Shown one piece after another: positions 15,544 to 25,380 of a DNA stretch of 46,570 bases. Source of the DNA: Pseudonocardiales bacterium (GTDB lineage Bacteria; Actinomycetota; Actinomycetes; Mycobacteriales; Pseudonocardiaceae); NCBI GenBank assembly GCA_019244165.1, contig JAFATA010000023.1, positions 1 to 46,570 on the forward strand, written 5' to 3'. The translations under genes were made by a program, and so were the position numbers. Position 1 is the stretch's first letter, and the number at the start of each line of letters is the position of its first letter. Below the pieces are notes generated by a model. The model did not search any database. It saw only the letters and a program-made list of their open reading frames with translations, and was not told the DNA's origin.

Positions 15544-16681
15544 CGGGGCCTTGTTGCGGATCGGGATGGTCTGCCCGTATTCCCTCGCCACACCTGGCGG
15601 GGTGCAAGCGCATGTGCTGGGGTTGGCCCGGGGTCTGCGCGGCCTTGGCCACCAAGTGGAAGTGCTCGCCCCGGCGACCGCGGAGCACGCGTTGCCGGAG
15701 TTCGTCACCTCGGCGGGTCGGGCGGTGGGGGTGCCCTACAACGGATCGGTCGCCCCGCTGGCGTTCGGCCCGGTCGCGGTCAACCGGGCCCGACGCTGGC
15801 TCCGCGACCACGACTTCGACGTGCTCCACCTGCATGAGCCCGACTCGCCGAGCCTGTCGTTGATCGTCCTGGCGCTTGCCGACCGGCCGGTCGTGGCCAC
15901 GTTCCACTTCGCCACCGCGCGGTCCTGGGCGCTGGCGGCAGCGCACGGCCTGCTGCAGCCCACGATGGAGAAGATCACCGCTCGGATCGCGGTCTCCCCG
16001 CTGGCCCGACGAGTGCAGGTGGAGTGCCTCGGCGGGGATGCCGTGGAGATCCCCAACGGGGTCGACGTGTCGCACTTCGCCAGGGCGCACCCACTGCCCG
16101 GATACCCGCGGGCTGGCGGCACGGTCGGCTTTGTGGGCCGCTTCGGTGAGCCCCGCAAAGGCATGCCCGTGCTGCTGGCGGCATTGCGCACGGTGGCTCG
16201 GAGCCGCCCAGACCTGCGCTTGCTCGTGGTCGGCCACGGGGACGCCACCGCACTGCGCCGTGCTGCCGGACTGGCGCTGGCATCCCGGATCCGGGTGTTG
16301 GGCGCGGTGAGCGAGGCGGGTAAGGCCGCGGCGCTGGCCAGCATGGACGTGTTGTGCGTGCCCGCGGTCGGAGGGGAGAGCTTTGGCATCGTGCTCAGCG
16401 AGGCGATGGCCGCCGGCACCCCCGTGGTGGCCAGCGACCTCGATGCCTTCCGTCTCGTGCTCGACGGTGGGCACGCCGGCATGCTGGTCCCCGCTGGATC
16501 ACCGACCGCGCTGTCCGCTGCGCTCGATGACCTGCTGGGTGATCCTGACCGGCGCGCCGCGCTCGCCGCCGCCGGCCGAGCACGAGCGGCAATGTGGGAC
16601 TGGCCGGTGGTAGCGCGGCGGGTGCTGCAGGTCTACGAGACAGCGGTGGCCGCCGACCCGCGCCGGTACCGGGCTGGCTAA
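15530..16681 (+). CDS. pimA: phosphatidylinositol alpha-mannosyltransferase PimA
   Basis: GT-B (GT4) glycosyltransferase adding the first mannose from GDP-mannose to phosphatidylinositol at the inner membrane face. Features: IGMVCPYSLATPGGVQAHV, the N-terminal acceptor loop; HEPDSPSLSL; EIPNGVDVSHF; VGRFGEPRKGM; and the GT4 EX7E motif in ESFGIVLSEAMAAG. About 383 residues from the GTG at 15530; a TTG at 15554, immediately before LRIGMVC, is an alternative that gives the more usual N-terminus. Overlap with the acyltransferase gene implies coupled translation. Confidence 0.92.
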   Translation: MTGHSGALLRIGMVCPYSLATPGGVQAHVLGLARGLRGLGHQVEVLAPATAEHALPEFVTSAGRAVGVPYNGSVAPLAFGPVAVNRARRWLRDHDFDVLHLHEPDSPSLSLIVLALADRPVVATFHFATARSWALAAAHGLLQPTMEKITARIAVSPLARRVQVECLGGDAVEIPNGVDVSHFARAHPLPGYPRAGGTVGFVGRFGEPRKGMPVLLAALRTVARSRPDLRLLVVGHGDATALRRAAGLALASRIRVLGAVSEAGKAAALASMDVLCVPAVGGESFGIVLSEAMAAGTPVVASDLDAFRLVLDGGHAGMLVPAGSPTALSAALDDLLGDPDRRAALAAAGRARAAMWDWPVVARRVLQVYETAVAADPRRYRAG

Positions 16682-16690
16682 GGTCGCGCG

Positions 16691-17227
16691 GTGCGCGTTG
16701 TCCGGGTGGCGGTGACCGCCGGGTTGTTGGTTGCCGCGGCGGGTGCGGTGGGCGCGATGCGCGCGGCCACCCGGTTGGACCGGTTGCACGTGCGGACCGA
16801 CGCGGCGTGGGCCGCTCTGGACGCCGCGCTGTGTCGCCGAGCGCGCGCGGTCCGGGAGCTGGAGGGGAGCGCGGCGCTGCGCTGTGCCGCTGACGCGGCC
16901 CTGCTGGCCGGGGCGGACGGCTTGGCCCTCCGGGCCGGGGCAGCGGTCCGGGAGGAGATCGAAAACGAGCTGGGTCGGGCCCTGGCGGTACTCGACCGTT
17001 ACGGGCTCAAACCCAGCCGCGCGGGCCGGCTGGCCGACGCGCAGCAGCGGGTGGTGATCGCACGCCGGGTGTACAACGACGCGGTGCGCGACACCCTGGC
17101 GTTGCGCTCACGCCGCATGGTGCGCTGGCTGCGGCTGGCCGGTACCGCCGCAGCACCGCGCTACTTTGAGATCGCCGAACCCGCGTTGCCGAGTTACGGG
17201 CTCGAGCTGGATGGCGCCGGAGCGTAG
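16691..17227 (+). CDS. LemA-like membrane-anchored protein
   Basis: A 178-residue protein with one N-terminal transmembrane segment (about residues 5-24) and a helical domain. It resembles LemA: TDAAWAALDAALCRRARAVREL, then ENELGRALAVL, then ADAQQRVVIARRVYNDAVRDTLALRSRR (LemA has the ARR-x-YN-x-AV motif), ending APRYFEIAEP. LemA proteins have an unclear role at the cell envelope. It follows pimA by nine bases, with an AAGGT ribosome site before its GTG. The 3' end overlaps the converging EF-G-like gene by 34 bases. Confidence 0.7.
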   Translation: MRVVRVAVTAGLLVAAAGAVGAMRAATRLDRLHVRTDAAWAALDAALCRRARAVRELEGSAALRCAADAALLAGADGLALRAGAAVREEIENELGRALAVLDRYGLKPSRAGRLADAQQRVVIARRVYNDAVRDTLALRSRRMVRWLRLAGTAAAPRYFEIAEPALPSYGLELDGAGA

Positions 17228-19314
17228 CGGGAGAAACGCCGGGTGAACACGGCGGTCCCCGAGGTCAGCCCGCGCAGGTCGACGGCGTAGCGGAGCAGCT
17301 CGGCCGCTGGCACCTCGGCGCGGACCAGCATCCGTCCGGCCTGGTCGGTCTCGGTACCCAGCACCCGAGCGCGCCGGCTGGACAGGTCGCCCAGCACGGT
17401 GCCCAGATGCTCCTCGGGCATCCGCACCTCCACGTCGTCCAGCGGCTCCAGCGTGATCACGGTGCCCTTCTCCGCGGCGTCTTTGAGCGCCAGCGACCCC
17501 GCGGTCTGGAAGGCCGCGTCGGAGGAGTCCACGCTGTGCGCTTTGCCATCAACGAGCGTGACCCGGAGGTCCACCAGGGGGAAACCGCTGCCCAGCCCGC
17601 GTTCCATCTGCGCCCGGACGCCCTTCTCCACGCTGGGGATGAACTGGTTCGGCACGGCTCCGCCGACCACCTTGTCCACAAACTCGAACCCTGCTCCCCG
17701 GGGCAGCGGCTCCACCTCGATGTCGCACACCGCGTACTGGCCGTGCCCTCCGGACTGCTTCACGTGCCGCCCGTGCCCCTTGGAGGGACCAGCGAAGGTC
17801 TCCCGCAGCGGCACCACGACCTGTTCAATGTCCACGTCGGCGCCGGCGGCGCGCAGCCGGGACAACACGACGTCGGCGTGCGCCTCGCCCATGCACCACA
17901 GCACCATCTGATGGGTTTCGGCGTTGCGTTCCAGCCGCAGTGTCGGGTCCGCGGCCACCAATCGGCCCAGCCCACGGGCCAGCGCGTCCTCGTCGCTGCG
18001 GCTGCGGCCCACCACTGCCACCGGCAGCAAAGGTTCCGGCATCGTCCACGGCGCCATCAGCAGGGGGTCGCCCGGCGCGGACAGGGTGTCCCCGGTCTCG
18101 GCGGAGACCACCTTGGTCACCGCGCACAGGTCACCGGCCACACACTGCGGTACCTCGCTCAGCGTGCCGCCGAGCGGGGTGTAGACGTGCGCCACCCGCT
18201 CGTCGACGTCGTGGTCAGCGCGCCCCCGCTCGGCGAGGCCGTGCCCGGAAACATGCACGGGACGATCCGGGTGCAAGGTTCCGGAGAACACCCGTACCAG
18301 CGACACCCGGCCCTGGTAGGGGTCCACCGTGGTGCGCACCACCTGCGCGACCAGTGGCGCGGCGGGATCGACGCTCACCGCGGGGTGTACCGACCCATCG
18401 GGACGCCTCACCGGGGGAGGAGCGTGCTTGGTCGGAGCCGGAAAGGCGCCGGTGAGCACTTCGAGGAGCTCGGCGAGCCCCAGCCCGGTGCCGGCGCATG
18501 CGGGGATCACCGGGTGGAATGAGCCGCGGCTGACTGCGGTCTCCAAGTCGTCGATCAGCCCGTCGACGTCGAGATCCGTTCCGCTGAGATAGCGGTCCAT
18601 CAGGGACTCATCCTCACTCTCGGCGATGATCCCCTCGATGAGCTCGTTGCGGGCCGCGGTGAGCTCCTCGGGGTCCACGGTACTGGGCTCGCCCGGCACC
18701 GGCGGGTACCCGCCGCGGTAGTCGAACAGCCGTTGCGAGAGCAGTCCCACCAGACCGGTGATCACGCCGTCCCCATCCCGTACCGGCAGGTACAGCGGCA
18801 GCACCCCGTCGCCGAAGGCTGCCCGGCAGGCAGCGATCACGCCGTCCAGGTCGGCCCGCGGGTGGTCCAGCCGGCTCACCACCACCACCCGGGGCATGCT
18901 GACCTCGGCGCACTCTTGCCACAGCGCGACGGTGGCCGGGTCCACGCCCTCTCCGGCGGAGATGACGAACAGCGCCGCGTCGGCCGCCCGCAGCCCGGCC
19001 CGCAGCTCGCCCACGAAATCGGCGTAGCCGGGGGTGTCCACAAGATTGATCTTGATATCGGCGTGCTGCAGCGGCGCGATAGCCAGCGTCACCGACCGTT
19101 GCTGGCGCACCGCGGCGGGATCGTGGTCGCACACCGTGGTGCCGTCCGCGACCGTGCCCGCGCGGCTGAGCGCGCTGGTGGCCACCAGCAGTGCCTCCGC
19201 CAATGTCGTCTTCCCCGCCCCGGACGGCCCGACTAGAGCCACGTTGCGGATCCGGGACGGGTCTCGCGTCACCACGGCCGGATCAGCACGTTCTGTGTTG
19301 CCTTTGATACCCAT
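17194..19314 (-). CDS. fusA2: EF-G-like translational GTPase (EF-G2 type)
   Basis: A 706-residue paralogue of elongation factor G. G1 is GPSGAGKTT (29-37) and G3 is DTPGYADF. The usual G4 NKxD is replaced by SRLD in VVVVSRLDHPRADL, as is typical of the actinobacterial EF-G-like family (for example Rv0120c), which probably is not the main translocase. Domains II-V follow, with GGHGQYAVCDIEVEPL and SDAAFQTAGSLALKDA in domain IV. The ATG at 19314 follows GAGGGTGG. Its function is not established; a ribosome-associated role under particular conditions is an inference. Confidence 0.88.
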   Translation of the reverse strand: MGIKGNTERADPAVVTRDPSRIRNVALVGPSGAGKTTLAEALLVATSALSRAGTVADGTTVCDHDPAAVRQQRSVTLAIAPLQHADIKINLVDTPGYADFVGELRAGLRAADAALFVISAGEGVDPATVALWQECAEVSMPRVVVVSRLDHPRADLDGVIAACRAAFGDGVLPLYLPVRDGDGVITGLVGLLSQRLFDYRGGYPPVPGEPSTVDPEELTAARNELIEGIIAESEDESLMDRYLSGTDLDVDGLIDDLETAVSRGSFHPVIPACAGTGLGLAELLEVLTGAFPAPTKHAPPPVRRPDGSVHPAVSVDPAAPLVAQVVRTTVDPYQGRVSLVRVFSGTLHPDRPVHVSGHGLAERGRADHDVDERVAHVYTPLGGTLSEVPQCVAGDLCAVTKVVSAETGDTLSAPGDPLLMAPWTMPEPLLPVAVVGRSRSDEDALARGLGRLVAADPTLRLERNAETHQMVLWCMGEAHADVVLSRLRAAGADVDIEQVVVPLRETFAGPSKGHGRHVKQSGGHGQYAVCDIEVEPLPRGAGFEFVDKVVGGAVPNQFIPSVEKGVRAQMERGLGSGFPLVDLRVTLVDGKAHSVDSSDAAFQTAGSLALKDAAEKGTVITLEPLDDVEVRMPEEHLGTVLGDLSSRRARVLGTETDQAGRMLVRAEVPAAELLRYAVDLRGLTSGTAVFTRRFSRYAPAPSSSSP

Positions 19315-19402
19315 GGAATTCCACCCTCAGCTGTGCGGATCGTGTGGTCGATCTCACACCGGAGCGCCGGTCGAGGCAACCCCCTAGCTGGCTCTCATCC
19401 GT

Positions 19403-19438
19403 GGCGTTCTCCGGGACGTTCTCTGTGACGTTTTCTGG
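19403..19438. repeat. 12-nt degenerate tandem repeat, 3 copies
   Basis: ggcgttctccgg, gacgttctctgt and gacgttttctgg follow each other in the divergent gap between the EF-G-like gene and pdxS. Confidence 0.7.
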
Positions 19439-19470
19439 GACCCCGACGTACGATCGAATACTGGTATCCG

Positions 19471-19510
19471 GTGCCTGTCGTGTGCCTGTCGTGTGCCCTT
19501 GTCGTGTGCC
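19471..19510. repeat. 11-13-nt tandem repeat upstream of pdxS
   Basis: gtgcctgtcgt occurs twice, then gtgcccttgtcgt, then gtgcc. The array ends about 25 bases before the pdxS start codon, just upstream of the GAGGAG ribosome site, so copy-number change could alter the leader. Confidence 0.8.
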
Positions 19511-19534
19511 ACTGCCCTGAGGAGCGAACCTATC

Positions 19535-20443
19535 GTGCCCGCCGAGAACAGCAACGTCCAGCGCCAGGTCGGCACCGCACGGGTCAAGCGGGGTATGGCT
19601 GAGATGCTGAAGGGCGGTGTGATCATGGATGTGGTCACGCCGGAGCAAGCCCGGATCGCCGAGAACGCGGGCGCGGTGGCCGTGATGGCGCTGGAGCGCG
19701 TCCCCGCCGATATCCGCGCGCAGGGCGGTGTGGCGCGGATGAGTGATCCGGACATGATCGCCGGGATCATGGACGCGGTGTCCATTCCGGTGATGGCCAA
19801 AGCCCGCATCGGCCACTTCGTCGAGGCGCAGGTGCTGCAGGCACTTGGCGTGGACTATGTCGATGAGTCTGAGGTGCTGACCCCGGCCGATGAGGCCCAC
19901 CACATCGACAAGTTCGCCTTCACCGTGCCGTTCGTGTGCGGCGCCACCAACCTCGGCGAGGCGCTGCGCCGGATCTCCGAGGGCGCCGCCATGATCCGTT
20001 CCAAAGGGGAAGCCGGGACCGGCGATGTCGTCGAGGCGACCCGGCACATTCGCTCGATCTGGGCTGGCATCCGCTCCCTGGCCGCGATGCGCCCCGAGGA
20101 GCTGCCTGCGGTGGCCAGGGAGCTGAACGCCCCGCTGGAGCTGGTCTGCGAGGTCGCCGCGGCCGGCTCGTTGCCGGTGGTGTTGTTCACCGCGGGTGGT
20201 ATTGCCACCCCCGCCGACGCGGCGATGATGATGCAGCTCGGTGCCGAGGGGGTGTTCGTCGGCTCGGGCATCTTCAAATCGGGCGACCCTGCCAAGCGAG
20301 CGGAGGCGATCGTCAAGGCGACCACGTTCTACGACGACCCGGCAATGGTGGCGAAGGTGTCCCGGGGACTGGGCGAGGCGATGGCAGGGATCAACCTCAG
20401 CGATCTGCCCACCGGGCAGCGGCTGGCCCAGCGCGGCTGGTAA
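19535..20443 (+). CDS. pdxS: pyridoxal 5'-phosphate synthase, lyase subunit
   Basis: Synthase subunit of the DXP-independent vitamin B6 pathway. It condenses ribose 5-phosphate, glyceraldehyde 3-phosphate and ammonia to PLP as a dodecamer. The 302-residue beta/alpha barrel has D32 ([10 protein letters not shown]), the first imine lysine K89 (MAKARIGHF) and the second K157 ([10 protein letters not shown]). The barrel phosphate-binding loop is in the [16 protein letters not shown] segment. The GTG at 19535 was chosen from family length and the upstream GAGGAG. Its glutaminase partner pdxT is encoded 1.2 kb downstream. Confidence 0.97.
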   Translation: MPAENSNVQRQVGTARVKRGMAEMLKGGVIMDVVTPEQARIAENAGAVAVMALERVPADIRAQGGVARMSDPDMIAGIMDAVSIPVMAKARIGHFVEAQVLQALGVDYVDESEVLTPADEAHHIDKFAFTVPFVCGATNLGEALRRISEGAAMIRSKGEAGTGDVVEATRHIRSIWAGIRSLAAMRPEELPAVARELNAPLELVCEVAAAGSLPVVLFTAGGIATPADAAMMMQLGAEGVFVGSGIFKSGDPAKRAEAIVKATTFYDDPAMVAKVSRGLGEAMAGINLSDLPTGQRLAQRGW

Positions 20444-20468
20444 CTTTCGGGGAGGGCCCGGGGAAGGC

Positions 20469-21662
20469 ATGGTTGACGCCGAAGCGCTGCTGCTGTCTAC
20501 GACCGCAGGCGCGCACCTGCGCACCCGAGGCCCTGAGAGCGGAGCTGCCCGCAGCTCCCGGATCAGCCGCGGCACGATGCTGGTACACGCCGATCTGCAC
20601 AACCACACGTTGCTCTCCGACGGGGACGGCGACCCTGAGGTGGCCTTTCCCGCGATGCGTGACGCCGGCCTGGACGTTGCGGCACTCACCGACCACGCGA
20701 TCCGCGGCGCCTCCCTGGAGGGCACCGGCCTGGGCGGCACGCCGTGGATCGGGTTGGACCGGGCCGGCTGGCGGCGCACCGGGGAGCTTGCCGAGGCCTA
20801 TGACCGGCCCGGTGAGTTCACCGCGATCCGTGGCTTCGAGTGGTCGCATCCGAAACTGGGGCATGTCAACGCATGGTTCACCGAGGATTTCACCGACGTC
20901 GCGACCCACGGGACGATGAGTGAGCTGTACGCCTGGTTGACCCGCCTCGGCCGGCGTAACAGCCTTCCCGCCGGGCTGGCCGGTTTCAACCACCCGGGCC
21001 GGGAGAACGGCCGGTTCGCTGGCTTCCACTACGTGGAGGCAGCTGGTGAGCAGATGGTGAGCCTGGAAATGTTCAACCGCACCGACGACTACCTGTTCCA
21101 GGGTGTCGCGGCGGGGGGTACCTCTCCGTTGGTGGCCTGTCTGAATGCCGGCTGGCGGCCTGGACTGCTCGGAGTCAGCGACGAGCACAGCGCCCACTGG
21201 GGTTTGCAGCCCGGTACCGGGCGGGCCGGACTGTGGGTGAGCGAGCACAGCCGGGCCGGGGTCGCCGAAGCATTGCGAGCCCGGCGGTTTTTCGCCACCC
21301 GGACCGCTGGGCTGCGGGTGGATGCCACCGCCGGGGGAGTGCGCATGGGTTCGGTGCTACGGCACCGCCAGGGACCGGTGGAGTTCGTCCTCGATGTCGA
21401 GGCCACGCCGTCCTGGGTCGGCCGCGCGCTGCAGGTCCAGGTGCTGCGCCCGGACACGCCGGTGCCCGCGGTGGTCGAGCGCCTTGAGGTGCGCTGTGGT
21501 TCTCTCGCCCGTTTCACCGTGCCGATGAGCATCGAGGACGGCCACTGGACAGTGCTCCGCCTGGCCGACCCGGACGCCCCCGAGGCCACCCAAGGCCCCC
21601 CCAACCACCCCGCCAACAATCACGCGATCGCCTACACCAGCCCTTGGTTCCTGCGGCCCTGA
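20469..21662 (+). CDS. PHP-domain phosphoesterase between pdxS and pdxT
   Basis: A 397-residue protein with an N-terminal PHP (polymerase and histidinol phosphatase) metal-binding fold: [19 protein letters not shown] gives the first HxH motif, LTDHAIRG the second metal ligand set, and [11 protein letters not shown] and [11 protein letters not shown] later ligands. The last 120 residues form a beta-rich domain. Related proteins annotated as CehA/McbA family metallohydrolases share this layout. The true substrate is unknown. The ATG at 20469 is 26 bases after pdxS; an ATG at 20577 directly before LVHADLHNH is an alternative. It lies inside the PLP gene cluster and could be co-transcribed. Confidence 0.82.
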   Translation: MVDAEALLLSTTAGAHLRTRGPESGAARSSRISRGTMLVHADLHNHTLLSDGDGDPEVAFPAMRDAGLDVAALTDHAIRGASLEGTGLGGTPWIGLDRAGWRRTGELAEAYDRPGEFTAIRGFEWSHPKLGHVNAWFTEDFTDVATHGTMSELYAWLTRLGRRNSLPAGLAGFNHPGRENGRFAGFHYVEAAGEQMVSLEMFNRTDDYLFQGVAAGGTSPLVACLNAGWRPGLLGVSDEHSAHWGLQPGTGRAGLWVSEHSRAGVAEALRARRFFATRTAGLRVDATAGGVRMGSVLRHRQGPVEFVLDVEATPSWVGRALQVQVLRPDTPVPAVVERLEVRCGSLARFTVPMSIEDGHWTVLRLADPDAPEATQGPPNHPANNHAIAYTSPWFLRP

Positions 21663-21681
21663 CCGTCCTACCCTGGATGTT

Positions 21682-22338
21682 GTGATCGGGGTCCTTGCCC
21701 TGCAGGGTGATGTGCGGGAACATCAGCGCGCGCTGGCCGACTGCGGGATGCGCAGCACGCTAGTCCGCCGCCGCGAGGAGCTTGCCGAGGTCGATGCGCT
21801 CATCCTGCCCGGCGGCGAGTCCACCACGATGAGCCGGCTGCTGGCCACCTTCGACCTGATGCAACCACTGCGAGCCCGGCTGGCGGAGGGCATGCCGGCC
21901 TATGGCTCGTGCGCAGGGATGATCCTGCTGTGCCGGGAGGTCCTCGATGGCCAGCCTGAGCAGCGGCAACTCGCGATGCTGGACGCGGTGGTACGCCGCA
22001 ACGCCTTCGGCCGGCAGGTTGACTCCTTCGAGGCCGACCTCGACTTCGCCGGCCTAGCCGGGGGACCGGTCCGGGCGGTGTTTATCCGCGCCCCCTGGAT
22101 CGAGCAGGCCGGTTTGGGTGTCGAGGTACTGGCCAGGGTTCCCGACATGCCGGCTGCCGGCAGCGCCGCCGGTAGGATCGTCGCGATTCGGCAGGGGTGC
22201 GTGCTGGCCACCGCGTTCCATCCGGAGCTGACCGGCGACCGGCGGGTGCACCAGCTCTTCTGCGAGATGGTCCAGGAGTCCAGCGGGGCCGCACAGAAAC
22301 AGGCACCGGGGCGCACGCAGGTGAGGGCATGCAGGTGA
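21682..22338 (+). CDS. pdxT: pyridoxal 5'-phosphate synthase, glutaminase subunit
   Basis: Class I glutamine amidotransferase supplying ammonia to PdxS. The 218-residue protein has [12 protein letters not shown] at the N-terminus, the LPGGEST oxyanion strand, the nucleophile C77 in [11 protein letters not shown], and the triad partners H180 and E182 in [12 protein letters not shown]. The catalytic triad is complete. The C-terminal 25 residues after the fold (rich in Gln, Ala and Arg) are not part of the usual family. GTG start. Confidence 0.95.
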   Translation: MIGVLALQGDVREHQRALADCGMRSTLVRRREELAEVDALILPGGESTTMSRLLATFDLMQPLRARLAEGMPAYGSCAGMILLCREVLDGQPEQRQLAMLDAVVRRNAFGRQVDSFEADLDFAGLAGGPVRAVFIRAPWIEQAGLGVEVLARVPDMPAAGSAAGRIVAIRQGCVLATAFHPELTGDRRVHQLFCEMVQESSGAAQKQAPGRTQVRACR

Positions 22339-22372
22339 GACTGACACGCGAGCACGAGGAGCGCAGGCAGGT

Positions 22373-23125
22373 ATGAGCGGCCATTCCAAATGGGCAACCA
22401 CCAAGCACAAGAAGGCCGTGGTCGATGCCAAGCGCGGCAAGCTCTTCGCGAAGTTGATCAAAAATATTGAGGTGGCCGCGCGCACCGGTGGCGGTGACCC
22501 GGAGGGCAACCCGACGCTGTACGACGCGATCCAGAAGGCCCGCAAGACCTCGGTGCCCACCGACAACATCGAGCGGGCCATCAAGCGTGGCTCCGGTGCC
22601 GATGCCGGCGGCGCTGACTACCAGACGATCATGTACGAGGGGTACGGGCCCGGGGGGGTGGCCTTGCTCATCGAGTGCCTCACCGACAACCGCAACCGGG
22701 CGGCTTCCGAGGTCCGCACCACCATGACCCGCAACGGCGGCACGATGGCCGATCCCGGGTCGGTGTCGTTCCTGTTCCACCGCAAGGGCCTGGTGATCGT
22801 GCCGCTGCAGCGGGGCATCTCCGAGGACGACGTGCTGGCCGCGGTGCTTGACGCCGGTGCTGAGGAGGTCAACGACCTGGGCGAATCCTTCGAGGTGGTC
22901 TGCGAGGCCACTGACCTCGTTGCGGTACGCACCGCGTTGCAGCGTGCCGGCATTGACTACGACTCCGCCGACGTGAGCTTTCTGCCCTCGGCGAGCACGG
23001 CGGTGGACGCCGAGGCCGCCCGCAAGGTGCTCCGGCTGATCGACGCGCTAGAAGACTGCGACGATGTGCAGAACGTCTATGCCAACGTTGAAGTCCCCGA
23101 CGAGGTGTTGACCGAGGTCTCTTGA
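22373..23125 (+). CDS. yebC: YebC/PmpR-family protein
   Basis: A 250-residue member of the TACO1/YebC family, described as transcriptional regulators and, more recently, as factors easing translation of proline-rich stretches. The N-terminus [28 protein letters not shown] is diagnostic. It continues through [28 protein letters not shown], the [22 protein letters not shown] segment and the C-terminal [23 protein letters not shown]. The ATG follows GCAGGCAGGT. It sits between pdxT and ruvC, the standard actinobacterial order. Confidence 0.97.
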   Translation: MSGHSKWATTKHKKAVVDAKRGKLFAKLIKNIEVAARTGGGDPEGNPTLYDAIQKARKTSVPTDNIERAIKRGSGADAGGADYQTIMYEGYGPGGVALLIECLTDNRNRAASEVRTTMTRNGGTMADPGSVSFLFHRKGLVIVPLQRGISEDDVLAAVLDAGAEEVNDLGESFEVVCEATDLVAVRTALQRAGIDYDSADVSFLPSASTAVDAEAARKVLRLIDALEDCDDVQNVYANVEVPDEVLTEVS

Positions 23126-23172
23126 GGGTCTCCTGAGCCTGCTCGGGGCCGAGATTGGGTAGGGTGCGTGGG

Positions 23173-23682
23173 GTGCGGGTACTGGGGGTGGATCCGGGGC
23201 TCACACGCTGTGGTCTTGGCGTGGTTGACGGTGGCGCCGGGCGCGCGGTCAGCTGCGTGGCCGTCGACGTCGTGCGCACCTCACCGGAGATCGATCTCGG
23301 CGCGCGGCTGATCGCGGTGGCCGATGTCGTGGAGCGGTGGGTTGCCGAGCACCGTCCCGACGTGGTCGCGGTGGAGCGGGTGTTCAGCCAGCACAATGTG
23401 CGCACCGCGATGGGCACCGCGCAGGTCGGGGGAGTCGTGGCGCTGATCGCGGCCCGCGGCGGGCTGACGGTCGCCTTCCACACCCCCAGCGAGGTGAAAG
23501 CCGCCGTCACCGGGTCTGGCCGGGCCGGTAAGGAACAGATCACCACCATGATCACTCGGCTGCTCGCGCTGCCCACCAAGCCGCGACCGGCGGACGCGGC
23601 CGACGCTTTAGCGTTGGCGGTCTGCCACTTGTGGCGGGCCCCGATGGCACAGCGGCTCGCGCAGGCAGGAGCGGTGCGGTGA
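23173..23682 (+). CDS. ruvC: Holliday junction resolvase RuvC
   Basis: Dimeric endonuclease that cuts Holliday junctions symmetrically, using two metal ions. The catalytic acids are all present: D7 (LGVDPGLT), E68 (VAVERVF), D141 and D144 ([13 protein letters not shown]). At 169 residues it is of usual size. The GTG at 23173 immediately precedes RVLGVDPG; in-frame starts at 23155 and 23164 add a few unconserved residues. The stop overlaps the ruvA start (GTGA). Confidence 0.95.
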   Translation: MRVLGVDPGLTRCGLGVVDGGAGRAVSCVAVDVVRTSPEIDLGARLIAVADVVERWVAEHRPDVVAVERVFSQHNVRTAMGTAQVGGVVALIAARGGLTVAFHTPSEVKAAVTGSGRAGKEQITTMITRLLALPTKPRPADAADALALAVCHLWRAPMAQRLAQAGAVR

Positions 23683-24326
23683 TCTCTTCGGTGCGTGGGC
23701 TGGTGCTCTCCGTCGAGTTGGATCACGCCGTGATTGAGGTGGGCGGCTGTGTGGGATTGGCGGTCTATGCCGTTCCCGCCACCTTGGCCAGCTTGCGGCG
23801 TGGCGAACCGGCCCAGCTCGCCACGTCGCTGGTGGTGCGCGAGGACTCCCTGACACTGTATGGCTTCGCCGACACTGCGGCCCGGGAGTTGTTCGTGCTG
23901 CTGCAGACCGTCTCCGGGGTGGGACCACGGCTCGCCTTGGCGGTGCTCGCCGTTCTGGAGCCGGACGCGCTGCGAACGGCGCTCGGGCAAGGCGATCTCG
24001 CGGTGCTCACCCGGGTACCGGGCATCGGGCGCAAGGGCGCGGAGCGGCTGGTCGTGGAGCTGCGGGACAAGGTCGGGACATTCGCCTCCGCCGCATCGGG
24101 GTCGGCTGCTCGCGGTGGTGGCGCGCTGCGCACTCAGGTGACCGAGGCGCTGGTCGGGCTCGGGTTTGCGGCCCGGCAGGCCGAGCAGGCCGTGGATGCT
24201 GTGCTGGCCGAGGCCGATCCCGCCTCGGTAGACGCCCCCGTAGATGCTGCGTCAGTGGATGCTGCGTCAGTGGATGCTGCGTCGGTGCTGCGACGAGCAC
24301 TGACGCAGTTGGGGCGGCACCGGTGA
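23679..24326 (+). CDS. ruvA: Holliday junction DNA helicase subunit RuvA
   Basis: Tetrameric junction-binding subunit that loads RuvB for branch migration. The 215-residue protein has the N-terminal OB fold ([23 protein letters not shown]), two helix-hairpin-helix motifs ([14 protein letters not shown] and [20 protein letters not shown]) and a C-terminal RuvB-contacting domain ([21 protein letters not shown], then [11 protein letters not shown]). In the flexible part of the last domain, five residues (VDAAS) are repeated three times by a 15-nt array at codons 188-202. The start and stop overlap ruvC and ruvB, so the three genes form a tightly coupled operon. Confidence 0.95.
   Translation: MISSVRGLVLSVELDHAVIEVGGCVGLAVYAVPATLASLRRGEPAQLATSLVVREDSLTLYGFADTAARELFVLLQTVSGVGPRLALAVLAVLEPDALRTALGQGDLAVLTRVPGIGRKGAERLVVELRDKVGTFASAASGSAARGGGALRTQVTEALVGLGFAARQAEQAVDAVLAEADPASVDAPVDAASVDAASVDAASVLRRALTQLGRHR
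24240..24284. repeat. 15-nt tandem repeat, 3 copies (in ruvA)
   Basis: gtagatgctgcgtca, gtggatgctgcgtca and gtggatgctgcgtcg are nearly identical and in frame, encoding VDAAS three times between the last two helices of RuvA domain III. Confidence 0.93.
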
Positions 24327-25366
24327 GCACCCAGCGACCGGTGTCGGCCGTGGTCGACCCGGCCGACGTTGAGCTGGAGACCGCCCTGCGGCCGCGCCGG
24401 CTGTCTGAGTTCATTGGGCAGGCCCGGGTGCGCGAGCAACTGGAACTGGTCTTGGAGGGTGCCCGGCGACGTGGCGCCGCACCGGACCACGTGCTGCTGT
24501 CCGGCCCGCCGGGGTTGGGCAAGACGAGCCTCGCGATGATCATCGCCGCGGAGCTGGGCAGCGCGATCCGGGTGACCTCGGGACCGGCGTTGGAGCGTGC
24601 CGGAGACCTCGCCGCGATACTGTCCAACCTCGTCGAGGGTGATGTGTTGTTCATCGACGAGATCCACCGGGTGGCTCGGCCCGCCGAGGAGATGCTTTAC
24701 CTCGCGATGGAGGACTTCCGGGTCGACGTGGTGGTCGGCAAGGGCCCCGGGGCCACCTCCATCCCGCTGGAGATTGCCCCGTTCACGCTGGTCGCGGCCA
24801 CCACACGATCCGGTGCGTTGACCAGCCCCTTGCGTGACCGGTTCGGGTTCACCGCGCATATGGAGTTCTATGAGCCGCCCGAGCTCGAGCTGGTGCTGCG
24901 GCGCTCGGCGGGCATCCTCGGGGTAGACCTGCGCCCCGATGGTGCTGCCGAGATCGCCGCCCGTTCTCGGGGCACCCCCCGGATCGCCAATCGCCTCCTG
25001 CGCCGGGTTCGTGACTACGCCGAGGTGCGAGCTGACGGCGCCATCACTCTCGAGGTGGCCCGCGCCGGTCTGGCGGTCTATGACGTTGACGTGCTGGGTT
25101 TGGACCGGCTGGACCGCGCCGTGCTCACTGCCCTGGTGCGCACCTTCGGCGGCGGACCGGTCGGGGTGTCCACCGTCGCTGTCGCTGTCGGTGAGGAGCC
25201 GGCCACCGTCGAGGAGGTGTGCGAGCCCTTCCTGGTCCGCGCTGGCATGCTGGCCCGCACCCCGCGCGGCCGGGTGGCTACTGCGGCCGCGTGGCGGCAC
25301 CTGCGGCTGGAGCCGCCCACTGATGCTCTCGCCGACCCCACCCCCACGCTGTTCGACCAGACCTGA
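24323..25366 (+). CDS. ruvB: Holliday junction branch-migration ATPase RuvB
   Basis: Hexameric AAA+ motor driving branch migration with RuvA. The 347-residue protein has [18 protein letters not shown] at the N-terminus, Walker [10 protein letters not shown] (61-69), Walker B LFIDEIHR (D112, E113), sensor 1 [17 protein letters not shown], and the C-terminal winged helix with [22 protein letters not shown] and [12 protein letters not shown] start overlaps the ruvA stop. Downstream, where yajC would follow in many relatives, an accessory island of about 6.5 kb is inserted. Confidence 0.97.
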   Translation: MSTQRPVSAVVDPADVELETALRPRRLSEFIGQARVREQLELVLEGARRRGAAPDHVLLSGPPGLGKTSLAMIIAAELGSAIRVTSGPALERAGDLAAILSNLVEGDVLFIDEIHRVARPAEEMLYLAMEDFRVDVVVGKGPGATSIPLEIAPFTLVAATTRSGALTSPLRDRFGFTAHMEFYEPPELELVLRRSAGILGVDLRPDGAAEIAARSRGTPRIANRLLRRVRDYAEVRADGAITLEVARAGLAVYDVDVLGLDRLDRAVLTALVRTFGGGPVGVSTVAVAVGEEPATVEEVCEPFLVRAGMLARTPRGRVATAAAWRHLRLEPPTDALADPTPTLFDQT

Positions 25367-25380
25367 GGACCCGAGAATGC

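Noticed and set aside
15305..16474. Open frame of 389 codons opposite pimA
   Set aside because: The plus strand carries a complete PimA with all motifs; the His/Arg-rich antisense product is typical shadow composition.
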